DNA of 32,138 nucleotides from Acidobacteria bacterium UBA823. Its GTDB lineage: Bacteria > Acidobacteriota > Vicinamibacteria > Vicinamibacterales > UBA823. Positions within the stretch are counted from its first letter, which is position 1. Each line of letters starts with the position of its first letter. Made by a program: the position numbers and the translations under genes. The notes beneath the pieces are model-generated. The model made no database searches. It was not told the origin of the DNA and saw only the letters and a list, made by a program, of their open reading frames with translations. Location of the stretch: the NCBI GenBank assembly GCA_002296225.1, contig DBHR01000076.1, positions 1 through 32,138 of the forward strand. The letters are read 5' to 3'. Below, piece after piece: positions 17,623 through 25,642 of the stretch.

Positions 17623-17644
17623 TACGGAATTAATCGGTTCCGTA
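17623..17644. other. 7-bp hairpin downstream of tRNA-Val, overlapping the upp stop
   Basis: TACGGAA (17623-17629) pairs perfectly with TTCCGTA (17638-17644) around an eight-base loop that contains the upp stop codon. It lies 12 bases after the tRNA CCA end, so it could help end tRNA transcription or the convergent upp message. No T-run follows on either strand. Confidence 0.3.
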
Positions 17645-18253
17645 CAATCGATCGCCAAAGTCGCCGAGACCGGGCACGATGAATTTCTGCCCGTTCAGGA
17701 TCGGATCTACTGCCGCTGTGTAGATGGCGGTCCGGGGGTGTTTTGCCTCTACAGCGGAGAGGCCTTCTGCGGTTGCAACCATGCAGAGCAGTGCAGTTTC
17801 AGTTGCTCCCACACCTTTGAGCAGATCGAGCGCATTGATTGCGCTACCACCAGTCGCCAACATTGGGTCGACGAGTAGCACCCGCGCGTCGGCGACCTGC
17901 TTGGGAAGCTTCCTGTAGTAACTGGAGGCGACCGCTGTTCGTTCGTCGCGCTGTAGCCCGATGTACCCGACACGGGCGGAGGGAAGTAGGCTGAGCAGGG
18001 GGTCTAACATGCTGAGGCCAGCTCGGAGGATCGGGACGATTACGATCTCGCCGTGCACGAGACGTGCCGATGCCTGGCCGAGCGGCGTTTCTACCTCGGC
18101 GTTCCGTGTTCGCAGCGTGCGCGTTGCTTCGACGGCTAACGTTGTCGTGAGCCGGGCGGCGTTGCGTCTGAATTCTCTAGCGTCGGTTGTGCTCCGGCGG
18201 AGCGCTGCGAGCGCGTCTTGTGCGATTGGGTGATCCACGACATGTACGGGCAT
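17630..18253 (-). CDS. upp: Uracil phosphoribosyltransferase
   Basis: The 207-residue protein matches the normal length of bacterial Upp. It converts uracil + PRPP to UMP in pyrimidine salvage. Family signatures include GEIVIVPILRAGLSML (residues 68-83), GYIGLQRDE, the PRPP loop VLLVDPMLATGGSA at 125-138, and the C-terminal uracil-binding region VDPILNGQKFIVPGLGDFGDRLYGTD. The gene converges on the tRNA and is divergent from the exported amidohydrolase. With hpt 1.5 kb away it makes this a nucleobase-salvage neighbourhood. Confidence 0.96.
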   Translation of the reverse strand: MPVHVVDHPIAQDALAALRRSTTDAREFRRNAARLTTTLAVEATRTLRTRNAEVETPLGQASARLVHGEIVIVPILRAGLSMLDPLLSLLPSARVGYIGLQRDERTAVASSYYRKLPKQVADARVLLVDPMLATGGSAINALDLLKGVGATETALLCMVATAEGLSAVEAKHPRTAIYTAAVDPILNGQKFIVPGLGDFGDRLYGTD

Positions 18254-18318
18254 CGCGTCACTATAACGTAACGTGCGGGTCGCCGGGCGAATACGCCTTT
18301 CGAGTAAGATGCAAGGAC

Positions 18319-19725
18319 ATGTTGGCGAGACGAACTTTCGCAGGGGGCGCCGTGGCGTGGTGTGTTTTATCGCTCAGTGCGGCGTCCGCCCAGCCGAGTA
18401 ATCCGATAGAGGTCGACTTACTACTCACTGGTGGCACGGTTATCACGATGGATCGCGCGGCGCGCGTCATCACGAATGGCGCGGTGGCCGTCGACGGAGC
18501 AGGCATCGTGGCTGTGGGTTCTGCGGCCGAGGTAGCGTCGGCCATAACTGCACTGGAGATTGTGGATACCTCGGGCCGAATTGTACTGCCGGGGTTCGTT
18601 AACACGCATACCCACGCGCCGATGGTGATGTTTCGGGGACTCGCCGACGACGTAGCTCTCAAAGAGTGGCTTGAGCAATACATTTTTCCGGCTGAGGCGA
18701 AGACCGTCACGCCAGAGTTCGTCCGGGTCGCGTCGGCCTTGGCTGTGCTGGAGATGATTCGGTCTGGCACAACCACCTTCGTGGACATGTACTACTTCGA
18801 AGAGGTGATCGCGGAGGTAGTAGCGGAGGCCGGTCTGCGGGCTGTGTTGGGTCAGACGGTCATCCAGTTCCCTGCACCTGATGCGGCTAGACCGGCTGAC
18901 GCACTAGCCCGCGCGGACGCATTCATTCAGGCGTGGGCGGGGCACGAACGGATCACTCCGGCCGTCGCACCACACGCCATGCACACGCTTGACGAAGCCA
19001 CCCTTGTGCTTGTCCGAGATCTGGCGATGCGCCACGACGTTCCAATTTTGATCCATCTGGCGGAGACCGAGGATGAGCTACGTATTGCCCAGGAGCGATA
19101 CGGCCGGACGCCCACCAGCTACTTGGAATCGATCGGATTTTGGGGTCCCTCGGTACTTGCTGCTCACGGCGTATGGCTGTCAGAGGTCGACATCGATATC
19201 CTGCGCCGGCGGGGAGTTGGGGTATCGCACAACCCGGAAAGTAACATGAAACTCGCGAGCGGTTCGGCGCCGGTGCCAGAATACCTAGCGGCTGGTGTCG
19301 ATGTTGGGCTGGGCACGGACGGCGCTGCCAGCAACAACGATCTCGACATGTTTGAGGCGATGCGGTTCGCATCATTACTCCACAAGCTGCAGCGGCGCGA
19401 TCCGAAGGCAGTCAGCGCCCAGGCCTCCTTGCAGATGGCGACTATTGGAGGCGCTCGCGCTATAGGACTGGAGTCTGAGATTGGGTCAATCGAGCTCGGA
19501 AAACGCGCGGATCTGATCGTTGTGTCGATGGCAGCCGCGCGGCAAACGCCAATGTACGATCCAATTTCGCACTTGGTCTATGCGACTCGTGGCGATGACG
19601 TGATCATGACGATCGTCCATGGGCGCATTCTGATGCGTGATGGGCGCGTGCTGTCACTGGACGAACCGGCGGTTCTGGCGGCGGCCCGGAGGCTTGCGGC
19701 AGAGGTCAGCGAAGCGGTTCGGTAA
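18319..19725 (+). CDS. Exported amidohydrolase of the MtaD / SAH-deaminase type
   Basis: From ATG 18319 the product is 468 residues. An open frame extends upstream to 18187, but that part runs into upp and has no coding look. The catalytic domain is that of metal-dependent adenosine-like deaminases. It has LPGFVNTHTHAPMVMFRG (His97, His99), a HLAETEDE segment, an AAHGVWL segment and GTDGAASNNDLDMFEAMR with metal-binding Asp334, as in 5-methylthioadenosine/S-adenosylhomocysteine deaminases. The N-terminus MLARRTFAGGAVAWCVLSLS followed by AASAQ is a signal peptide, with an RRTF pair resembling a Tat signal. Such enzymes are usually cytoplasmic. AAGGA lies only one base before the ATG, so TTG 18322 is also possible. 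The 3' end overlaps hpt by 20 bases on opposite strands. Confidence 0.87.
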   Translation: MLARRTFAGGAVAWCVLSLSAASAQPSNPIEVDLLLTGGTVITMDRAARVITNGAVAVDGAGIVAVGSAAEVASAITALEIVDTSGRIVLPGFVNTHTHAPMVMFRGLADDVALKEWLEQYIFPAEAKTVTPEFVRVASALAVLEMIRSGTTTFVDMYYFEEVIAEVVAEAGLRAVLGQTVIQFPAPDAARPADALARADAFIQAWAGHERITPAVAPHAMHTLDEATLVLVRDLAMRHDVPILIHLAETEDELRIAQERYGRTPTSYLESIGFWGPSVLAAHGVWLSEVDIDILRRRGVGVSHNPESNMKLASGSAPVPEYLAAGVDVGLGTDGAASNNDLDMFEAMRFASLLHKLQRRDPKAVSAQASLQMATIGGARAIGLESEIGSIELGKRADLIVVSMAAARQTPMYDPISHLVYATRGDDVIMTIVHGRILMRDGRVLSLDEPAVLAAARRLAAEVSEAVR

Positions 19726-20254
19726 GTTCGTCGAGGATGCCGATGTAAGGGAGCTGCCGGAACTGTTCGCGGTAATCGAGTCCGTAGCCCACAACGAAAC
19801 GGTCTTCGATTTCGAAGCCGGCGTAGTCGATGGGCGCGGTGACCGCACGCCGAGACGGCTTGGTTAGCAGGCACGCCGTGCGAAGGCTCTTGGGCGCCCT
19901 GGCTCCAAGGATGTTGTGTAGGTAGTGGAGCGTGTGACCGGTGTCGACGATGTCTTCGACGATTAAGACGGGTCGTCCCTCGATTTTGGAGTCGAGGTCT
20001 TTCAAGAGTTGAATTTCGCCGGGGGACGTCGTGCCCGCGGAGTAAGATGCGATGGCGATGAAATCGAGGGTTAACGGTGTCCGCATGGCTCTAATCAGAT
20101 CGGCGACGAACACGAAGCTGCCCTTTAAGACAGCAACGACCTGGACGGGTTCATCGGGCCGGTGATCTTTGTCGATCTCGCACGCGAGTTCGCCCACGCG
20201 ATCGCGAATTTGGTTGGCAGTAAAAAGGATTGTTCTGATTCCCGGCGGGGCCAT
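19706..20254 (-). CDS. hpt: Hypoxanthine phosphoribosyltransferase
   Basis: The 182-residue protein matches Hpt length and motifs. VAVLKGSFVFVADL carries the substrate loop (residues 40-53), the PRPP-binding VLIVEDIVDTGHTL spans 96-109, and FVVGYGLDYREQFRQLPYIG is the C-terminal signature. It salvages hypoxanthine (and probably guanine) to IMP/GMP with PRPP in the cytoplasm. Its stop lies inside the 3' end of the convergent amidohydrolase gene. A possible minus-strand -10 (TATGAT at 20281-20286) lies 27 bases upstream of the start, without a recognisable -35. Confidence 0.96.
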   Translation of the reverse strand: MAPPGIRTILFTANQIRDRVGELACEIDKDHRPDEPVQVVAVLKGSFVFVADLIRAMRTPLTLDFIAIASYSAGTTSPGEIQLLKDLDSKIEGRPVLIVEDIVDTGHTLHYLHNILGARAPKSLRTACLLTKPSRRAVTAPIDYAGFEIEDRFVVGYGLDYREQFRQLPYIGILDELTEPLR

Positions 20255-20358
20255 ATCGTTACCCAGCGAGCCGGAAGGCTATCATAATCTGGGCTCTCGT
20301 TGGGGGATGGTGGGACGACGAAACGATAAAGCGATCACGACACTTGGTCAGTTGAGCG

Positions 20359-21018
20359 ATGAAGCGCTTTAAGATCATCACTGAGACGGTCGCCCTTGCC
20401 CTTGAGCGCGGTGCTACCGTTGAGTTGGCGAGCGAGGGTCAGATTACGCCCTTGGCTTACGACACGCTGAGGGAACGGCGCGTTTTGGTCGTTCGCCAGG
20501 GAGAGATCGATGTCGAAGAGATGGACCGCGTGCGGGTTGGTGAGATCCGGGTTGTTGCGGTCGGCGCCGATCATACCGGAGTGGATCTTAAGCAGTCGGT
20601 TTTGGGGCACCTACGGGCACGCGGTCTAACAGCCAGAGATCTTGGCACCCATACTTCAGACCGGATTGATTACCCGGACGTAGCGGCGACCGTAGCGTGG
20701 GCGGTGGTCCACGGTGAGGCTGATGCTGGCGTGGTTATCGATGGCGCGGGGTTGGGGTCGGCGATTGCAGCAAACAAGATCAGAGGCATCCGCGCGGCAA
20801 TGGTGAGTGATCCGATCGTCGCTCGGCATGCGCGAGAGCATGTGGGCGTTAACGTCCTGACGCTTGGTTCGACTCTCGTCGACACGGACCTGGCCGCAAA
20901 AGTTTTAGATGCCTGGCTGTCTGCGACAATGCACGAACCGCGTTACGTCAGGCGTTTGGTTAAGATTCAGAGGCTGGAAGGGTTGGGATCCTCCGGATCG
21001 GGTCGGGCGGGACGGTGA
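20359..21018 (+). CDS. rpiB: RpiB/LacAB-family sugar-phosphate isomerase, atypical active site
   Basis: The 219-residue protein has an N-terminal extension of about 60 residues with TVELASEGQITPLAYDTLRE, then an RpiB fold. The core shows VAVGADHTGVDLKQSVLGHL, DLGTHTSDRIDYPDVA, AANKIRGIRAAMVSD and HVGVNVLTLGSTLV. In ordinary RpiB the catalytic cysteine lies in a CGTG segment; here the position reads IDGAGLGSAIAANK, with Asp128 in place of Cys. Ribose/ribulose-5-phosphate isomerisation as such is therefore uncertain. From memory, IDGAG-type RpiB proteins with a 'TPLA' N-terminal segment occur in microcompartment (BMC) loci. The stop overlaps the GTG of deoC (GTGA), so both are made together. 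It is divergent from hpt. Confidence 0.85.
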   Translation: MKRFKIITETVALALERGATVELASEGQITPLAYDTLRERRVLVVRQGEIDVEEMDRVRVGEIRVVAVGADHTGVDLKQSVLGHLRARGLTARDLGTHTSDRIDYPDVAATVAWAVVHGEADAGVVIDGAGLGSAIAANKIRGIRAAMVSDPIVARHAREHVGVNVLTLGSTLVDTDLAAKVLDAWLSATMHEPRYVRRLVKIQRLEGLGSSGSGRAGR

Positions 21019-21872
21019 ATTTCAACGACGTCGATCGGATCATTGAGGCCGTGACTGATGCGGTCGTGACGGAGGTCGACCGCCGAGCCAAGGACAGACG
21101 GAGTTGCGCCTGTCACGAGGTGTTGGTCGACTGCTGTCCAAATCGGCTGCGTGGCGTGCTCGGTGCCGGTGCGGCGCGATTGGGCTTGCACGCGGCGGGT
21201 GGAGCGCCGGATCAGGTGGCAGGCGTAATCGATCACACCCTGCTAAGGCCAGACGCCACGGGTCGCGACATCGACAAGGTGTGTGACGAAGCCGCCCAGT
21301 ACGGATTCGTGACGGTTTGCCTGAACGCCACGTGGGTAGCCCATGCCCGCCGGCGCCTGGCCGACGCACCTGTCGGCGTTTGTTCCGTTGTGGGATTTCC
21401 GTTTGGTGCCACAACGCCCGACGTGAAGCAGTATGAGGCCCGGCGCGCGCTTGCGGACGGCGCCTCAGAAATCGACATGGTGATCAATGTAGGTGCGCTC
21501 AAGAGTGGTGACCGGCCGCTAGTCCAGTGCGACATCGAGGGGGTCGTCCAGGCATGCCGCCGGGATCATGCGTTGAGTAAGGTGATCATTGAGACCGCGT
21601 TACTAACGGATGACGAAAAACGCATTGCCTGTAGTTTGGCTAAGGTGGCCGGCGCCGACTTCGTGAAGACATCGACGGGTTTCGGACCTGGCGGTGCGAC
21701 GGTTGCCGACGTGGCGCTCATGCGAGAGGTTGTGGGTTCACAAATTGGAGTGAAAGCGGCCGGTGGCATACGAGACTACAATGCCTTTAAGGCGATGGCA
21801 GAGGCTGGCGCTAGTCGAATTGGCGCCAGCGCGGGCATTAGGATCGTGCATCAGGCCCGCACTGGTCAGTAG
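21015..21872 (+). CDS. deoC: Deoxyribose-phosphate aldolase with unusual N-terminal extension
   Basis: The 285-residue protein is a class I DeoC aldolase (deoxyribose-5-phosphate to glyceraldehyde-3-phosphate + acetaldehyde). The core starts at VIDHTLLRPDAT (Asp73) and shows EIDMVINVGALKSG, the Schiff-base Lys218 in FVKTSTGFGPGGAT and the assisting Lys247 in GVKAAGGIRDY. It carries about 68 extra residues at the N-terminus. Residues 1-22 (MNFNDVDRIIEAVTDAVVTE) can form an amphipathic helix like BMC encapsulation peptides. Residues 30-45 hold four cysteines in CACH...DCCP. The GTG start overlaps the rpiB stop by four bases. The 3' end overlaps the convergent aldehyde dehydrogenase gene by seven bases. 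Confidence 0.9.
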   Translation: MNFNDVDRIIEAVTDAVVTEVDRRAKDRRSCACHEVLVDCCPNRLRGVLGAGAARLGLHAAGGAPDQVAGVIDHTLLRPDATGRDIDKVCDEAAQYGFVTVCLNATWVAHARRRLADAPVGVCSVVGFPFGATTPDVKQYEARRALADGASEIDMVINVGALKSGDRPLVQCDIEGVVQACRRDHALSKVIIETALLTDDEKRIACSLAKVAGADFVKTSTGFGPGGATVADVALMREVVGSQIGVKAAGGIRDYNAFKAMAEAGASRIGASAGIRIVHQARTGQ

Positions 21873-23344
21873 AGGTTGCCCCCCCGTGCGGTATCCGCGT
21901 AGTCGAGATAGACGACCTTGAGTTCAGTGAAAAAGGCGATCGCTTCGCGTCCCATTTCCCGTAGACCAACACCGGTGGCTTTCATACCACCGAACGGGAC
22001 ATGGGCCTCGCCGCCGACCGTCGGCGAGTTAACATGGATGATGCCGGCCTCGATCTGGTCGACCAGCTGTAATGCCCTCGAGATATCGCGGGTGTAGATC
22101 GAAGCGCAGAGTCCGTAGCGCACGGCATTTGCCACGGATAGCGCCGAGGTGACGTCTGGCACGCGCAAGACGGAGAGCACTGGGCCGAAAATCTCTTCCT
22201 GTGCGATCCGCATGCCCGGCGTCACTCGGTCGAAAATCGTAGGCTCCACGAAATATCCGCGGTCGTGTTCGTCACCCGTCAGGCGTGAGCCGCCAGCCAC
22301 TAGCCGTGCGCCTTCGTGTTGGCCGATTTCAATGTAGTCGAGCACCGTATCCATTTGGCTCTGGTCAACTGAGGGTCCCACGTCGGTGGATGGGTTGAGC
22401 CCGTTGCCCACCACTAGGGTGCTGGCCTGAGTTTCCAGGCGCTCGACGAACTCGTCGGCGATCGAATCAACTACGATCACACGGCTGGTTGCAGTGCATC
22501 GCTGGCCCGTGGAGCCGTAGGCGCCTTGCACGGCGCTATTGACTGCCAGTTCAAGGTCGGCGTCGGCTAGCACGACGACCGGGTTCTTGCCGCCCATCTC
22601 GCACTGGCATTTAATTCCGTGGGCAGCGCCGGCCCCGTAGAGATGGGCGCCGATGTTATTTGAGCCGGTGAACGACACACCCTTTATGGCCGGATGTGCA
22701 AGCAGGGCCTCGCCGACCTCGTGGCCACTGCCATAGACCACGTTAAGGACACCTGACGGCGCGTTGCACTCGGCGAAGATGTCTGCGATAAGCGAAGCGG
22801 AGAGCGGAGTGAGTGACGCGGGCTTGAGAACCACCGTATTACCGCAGACGACCGCAGGTGCAAGCTTCCAAATTGGGATCGCGACCGGAAAGTTCCATGG
22901 TGTGATCAAGGCTAGGGGTCCGACTGGTTCCCTGATCGTGTAGCAAAAGTTGTACGGTAGCTCGGACGGAATGGTTTCGCCAAGCAGGCGGCGTCCTTCA
23001 CCGGCATAGAACTCTACGACGTTGATGGCGCGTTGGATCTCTCCTTTCGATTCAGCGAGTGTTTTTCCCTCCTCGCGCGTGAGTGCTTCGGCGAGTTCGT
23101 CCCGGCGCGCTTCCATTCGGCGTTGAACGCGGTAGAGGAGTTGACCCCTTTGGGGGGCAGGAGTGGCGCGCCAGGCCGGGTATGCTCTCTCCGCAGCTTC
23201 GGCTGCTGCAGCGACGTCGGCCACCGCAGATCTGGGCGACTCGGCAATGGTCTCGGTGGTATCCGCGGGATTGACGTCAGGTAGGTGCGTTGCAGCGGAC
23301 GGCTGAATCCACTGCCCATTGATAAAATTACTGAGAGTGCGCAT
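21866..23344 (-). CDS. NAD(P)-dependent aldehyde dehydrogenase
   Basis: The 492-residue enzyme is a full-length member of the classical ALDH superfamily. ITPWNFPVAIPIWKLAPA holds the cofactor/substrate Asn151. VSFTGSNNIGAHL is the nucleotide-binding turn, and CEMGGKNPVVVL has the general base Glu249. STGQRCTATSRV has the nucleophile Cys283, and EEIFGPVLSVLRV is typical. The closest familiar subgroup is that of alpha-ketoglutaric-semialdehyde and related semialdehyde dehydrogenases (YcbD/GucD-like), but the substrate is not certain. It converges with deoC. An acetaldehyde role downstream of DeoC is conceivable but unsupported, as the enzyme is not of the CoA-acylating PduP type. Confidence 0.93.
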   Translation of the reverse strand: MRTLSNFINGQWIQPSAATHLPDVNPADTTETIAESPRSAVADVAAAAEAAERAYPAWRATPAPQRGQLLYRVQRRMEARRDELAEALTREEGKTLAESKGEIQRAINVVEFYAGEGRRLLGETIPSELPYNFCYTIREPVGPLALITPWNFPVAIPIWKLAPAVVCGNTVVLKPASLTPLSASLIADIFAECNAPSGVLNVVYGSGHEVGEALLAHPAIKGVSFTGSNNIGAHLYGAGAAHGIKCQCEMGGKNPVVVLADADLELAVNSAVQGAYGSTGQRCTATSRVIVVDSIADEFVERLETQASTLVVGNGLNPSTDVGPSVDQSQMDTVLDYIEIGQHEGARLVAGGSRLTGDEHDRGYFVEPTIFDRVTPGMRIAQEEIFGPVLSVLRVPDVTSALSVANAVRYGLCASIYTRDISRALQLVDQIEAGIIHVNSPTVGGEAHVPFGGMKATGVGLREMGREAIAFFTELKVVYLDYADTARGGNLY

Positions 23345-23493
23345 AACGTATCAAGTTGGCGGTGTCGGTGTGGTAAAAGGTTTGTTGAGATCGGAATTAT
23401 CGCAGTTGCTCGGTGCTGCTGGCTGCACGATGCGGTGACGGTCTGTAGAACCGCCGACTAGTGATTGCAGCGGCTTCTGACAAAGGTAGCATT

Positions 23494-24222
23494 GTGACAT
23501 ACCCGGCTATCCCATATCGACGCCTCAAGACACTTTTCTTAGATGCTGGCAACACGGTTGTGGCCATGAAACTCAGCTACATCGTCGCTGCGCTCAAGGC
23601 CGAGGGCATCCAATGTGACCCTACCGATCTAAGACGGGCTGAGGCGGCAGCTAGGCCAGCTGTTTCGGCGGCGTTGCCGAGGCTCCGATCCACTGAGACG
23701 ATCGACGCCTTCGAGTTCTACATTCGGGAGATGTTGGGCCGCGTGTCATTGACTCCGGCACAGAAAGCCGCGGACGTGGACGGACTGGCGCACGGCATGG
23801 TGCCATTGCTCGATCGGGTCGGGAGGGTTGCGTTCTGGTCCGCGGTTATTCCCGGCGTGCCTGAAGCGCTGGCCGCGTTCCGCGATCGTGGACTGCAGCT
23901 GGCGGTTGTTAGTAATTCCGACGGTACGATTGAGGAGCTCTTGCGCAAGGTTGGCCTTCGCCAATATTTTGATGCGGTGATCGACTCGCATGTGATTGGT
24001 TACGAAAAACCAGATCCACGAATTTTCCGACATGCGTTGGACGTGGTCGGGGCCCGCGCAAACACGACGCTTCATGTGGGTGATTTGTACGAGGCTGACG
24101 TCGTCGGCGCTCGGGCCGCAGGTGTCCATGCGCTACTGCTCGATCCGTTCAACGACTGGCACTTGACCGATTGTGAGCGGGCCGCGGATCTGACTGGGTT
24201 ACTTGAACGCCTGGGCGACTGA
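23494..24222 (+). CDS. HAD-superfamily hydrolase with DxGxT motif I
   Basis: From GTG 23494 the product has 242 residues. This start is preferred because AAAGG lies seven bases upstream; a GTG at 23461 would add 11 residues. Motif I reads LFLDAGNTVV: the nucleophile Asp17 is present, but the +2 Asp acid/base of phosphatases is Gly19. Motif II is VVSNSDGT, the motif III lysine lies in GYEKPDPRIF, and motif IV is LHVGDLYEADVVGARAAG. A helical cap of about 90 residues sits between motifs I and II. Members with DAGGT/DAGNT occur in the HDHD3/REG-2-like branch, whose substrates are largely unknown. Phosphatase activity is therefore uncertain. Divergent from the ALDH gene. Confidence 0.88.
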   Translation: MTYPAIPYRRLKTLFLDAGNTVVAMKLSYIVAALKAEGIQCDPTDLRRAEAAARPAVSAALPRLRSTETIDAFEFYIREMLGRVSLTPAQKAADVDGLAHGMVPLLDRVGRVAFWSAVIPGVPEALAAFRDRGLQLAVVSNSDGTIEELLRKVGLRQYFDAVIDSHVIGYEKPDPRIFRHALDVVGARANTTLHVGDLYEADVVGARAAGVHALLLDPFNDWHLTDCERAADLTGLLERLGD

Positions 24223-24334
24223 GATCGGGCAGGAGGGCTAGGTCTTTGTGAGGGCGCGTGCGAACGACTGCTCAAATAATTGCGGGAACCGCGGGTGTTG
24301 ATTCAGGCGGGTCTTCCCCTTTCGACGGCAGCCC

Positions 24335-25642
24335 CTAGACTTCGACCTCTCCGGCCTCAACCACATGCGCCAGTGATCGATCGAGGATGTCGATGGCAGC
24401 GTCTACGTCGGCTTGGCCGATATTCAGGGGCGGTGAGAGTCTTACGGTGTTACCAAATAATCCACCCTTGCCGATGAGGAGCCCGCGTTCCCGGGTAGCC
24501 TCAAGTAGGCCGTTCATGGCTGCCGGCGCTGGCTTTTTCGATTCAGAATCGGTCACTAACTCGATCGCCTGCATCAGGCCCTTCCCTCGAACGTCCCCGA
24601 CGATCGCATGTGTCGTTTTGAGTTTCGTGAGGCCTTTGGCTAGTTCGCGGCCCATGGCCGCCGCATTGGCGAGCAAACCCTCCTCCTCGATGACCTCGAT
24701 AGTTGCGAGGGCTGCGGTCGCCGTCACTGGGTTACCGCCGAAGGTTGAAATCTGCGCGCCCTTAATCGCTGCCGAAATCTCCGCGGTGGTCACCGTTGCA
24801 CCTACCGGTGTGCCGTTAGCCATCGCTTTGGCGCACGTGATGATGTCCGGCTCGAGGTTCCAGTGTTCGATGCCGAACCAGTGGTCACCAGTTCGACCGA
24901 AGCCGGTCTGCACCTCGTCGCTAATGATGAGCCCGCCGTTTGCCCGGACGATAGACGCGATCTCCTGAAAATATTCCGCTGGCGGAGTCACGAAGCCGCC
25001 GACACCCTGGATGGGCTCAGCGATGAACGCGGCAATCTTCCCGGATGTGGCGGTCTTGATGAGCTCCTCGACGTCGCGGGCGCAGAGCAGCTTACATTCC
25101 GGATACGTTTTTTCGAACGCGCAGCGGTAGCAATAGGCATTATGAGCGTGGACCACGCTACTGTCCGTTACCGGACTCAGCCGCCAGTTGGCGTGTGCCG
25201 TTAACGACATCGCAGTCTGCGACCGACCGCTGTAACCGTGGCGGAGCGCGATGATCTCGGTGCGGCCGGTGTGGAGCCGAGCCAGCAGAACCGCGGTCTC
25301 GTTTGCCTCGCTGCCGCTATTTGTAAAGTAGGTCTTCGACAGCGACCCCGGCGTGATTTCGGCCATCTTCTCCGCCAACAGCACGGTCGCTTCATGCGGA
25401 AAGAACGTTGAGGTGTGCTGCAACGTGCGAACCTGCTCGTTAATCCTGGCTGTGACTTTTGGGTGACAGTGGCCGACGCCAACGGTCACGATGCCTGCGA
25501 AGAAATCGAGGTAGCGGTTGCCGTCGACGTCCCAGACGAACTGGGCCTCACCGCGCGCGAGCGGTAGCGGATCAGCGTAGAAGGTGGCGACTGATGGAAA
25601 GAGGAACTCTCGATGTTTGGCGACGATTTCAGCCCGATTCAT
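24335..25642 (-). CDS. PLP class III aminotransferase (AGXT2-like)
   Basis: The 435-residue fold-type I enzyme has a class III aminotransferase layout. DGNRYLDFFAGIVTVGVGH lies near 40-58, TYFTNSGSEANETAVLLAR at 104-122 binds the PLP phosphate, and ISDEVQTGFGRTG has PLP-contacting Asp242. TCAKAMANGTPVGA has the Schiff-base Lys272. The sequence is closest in style to bacterial alanine-glyoxylate / beta-amino-acid aminotransferases (AGXT2 group) rather than GabT or ArgD. Residues 171-187 contain four cysteines (CYRC...PECKLLC), spaced as CxxC-8-C-3-C, which could bind a metal or be structural. The amino donor cannot be fixed from sequence. It converges with the HAD gene. Confidence 0.9.
   Translation of the reverse strand: MNRAEIVAKHREFLFPSVATFYADPLPLARGEAQFVWDVDGNRYLDFFAGIVTVGVGHCHPKVTARINEQVRTLQHTSTFFPHEATVLLAEKMAEITPGSLSKTYFTNSGSEANETAVLLARLHTGRTEIIALRHGYSGRSQTAMSLTAHANWRLSPVTDSSVVHAHNAYCYRCAFEKTYPECKLLCARDVEELIKTATSGKIAAFIAEPIQGVGGFVTPPAEYFQEIASIVRANGGLIISDEVQTGFGRTGDHWFGIEHWNLEPDIITCAKAMANGTPVGATVTTAEISAAIKGAQISTFGGNPVTATAALATIEVIEEEGLLANAAAMGRELAKGLTKLKTTHAIVGDVRGKGLMQAIELVTDSESKKPAPAAMNGLLEATRERGLLIGKGGLFGNTVRLSPPLNIGQADVDAAIDILDRSLAHVVEAGEVEV

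Noticed and set aside
17498..17878. 126-codon plus-strand frame through the tRNA-Val gene and upp
   Set aside because: It runs through a complete tRNA and antisense to upp; the translation has no family features.
18187..18318. 44-codon upstream extension of the exported amidohydrolase
   Set aside because: It overlaps the 5' part of the divergent upp gene and would place the signal peptide internally; ATG 18319 gives a normal signal peptide.
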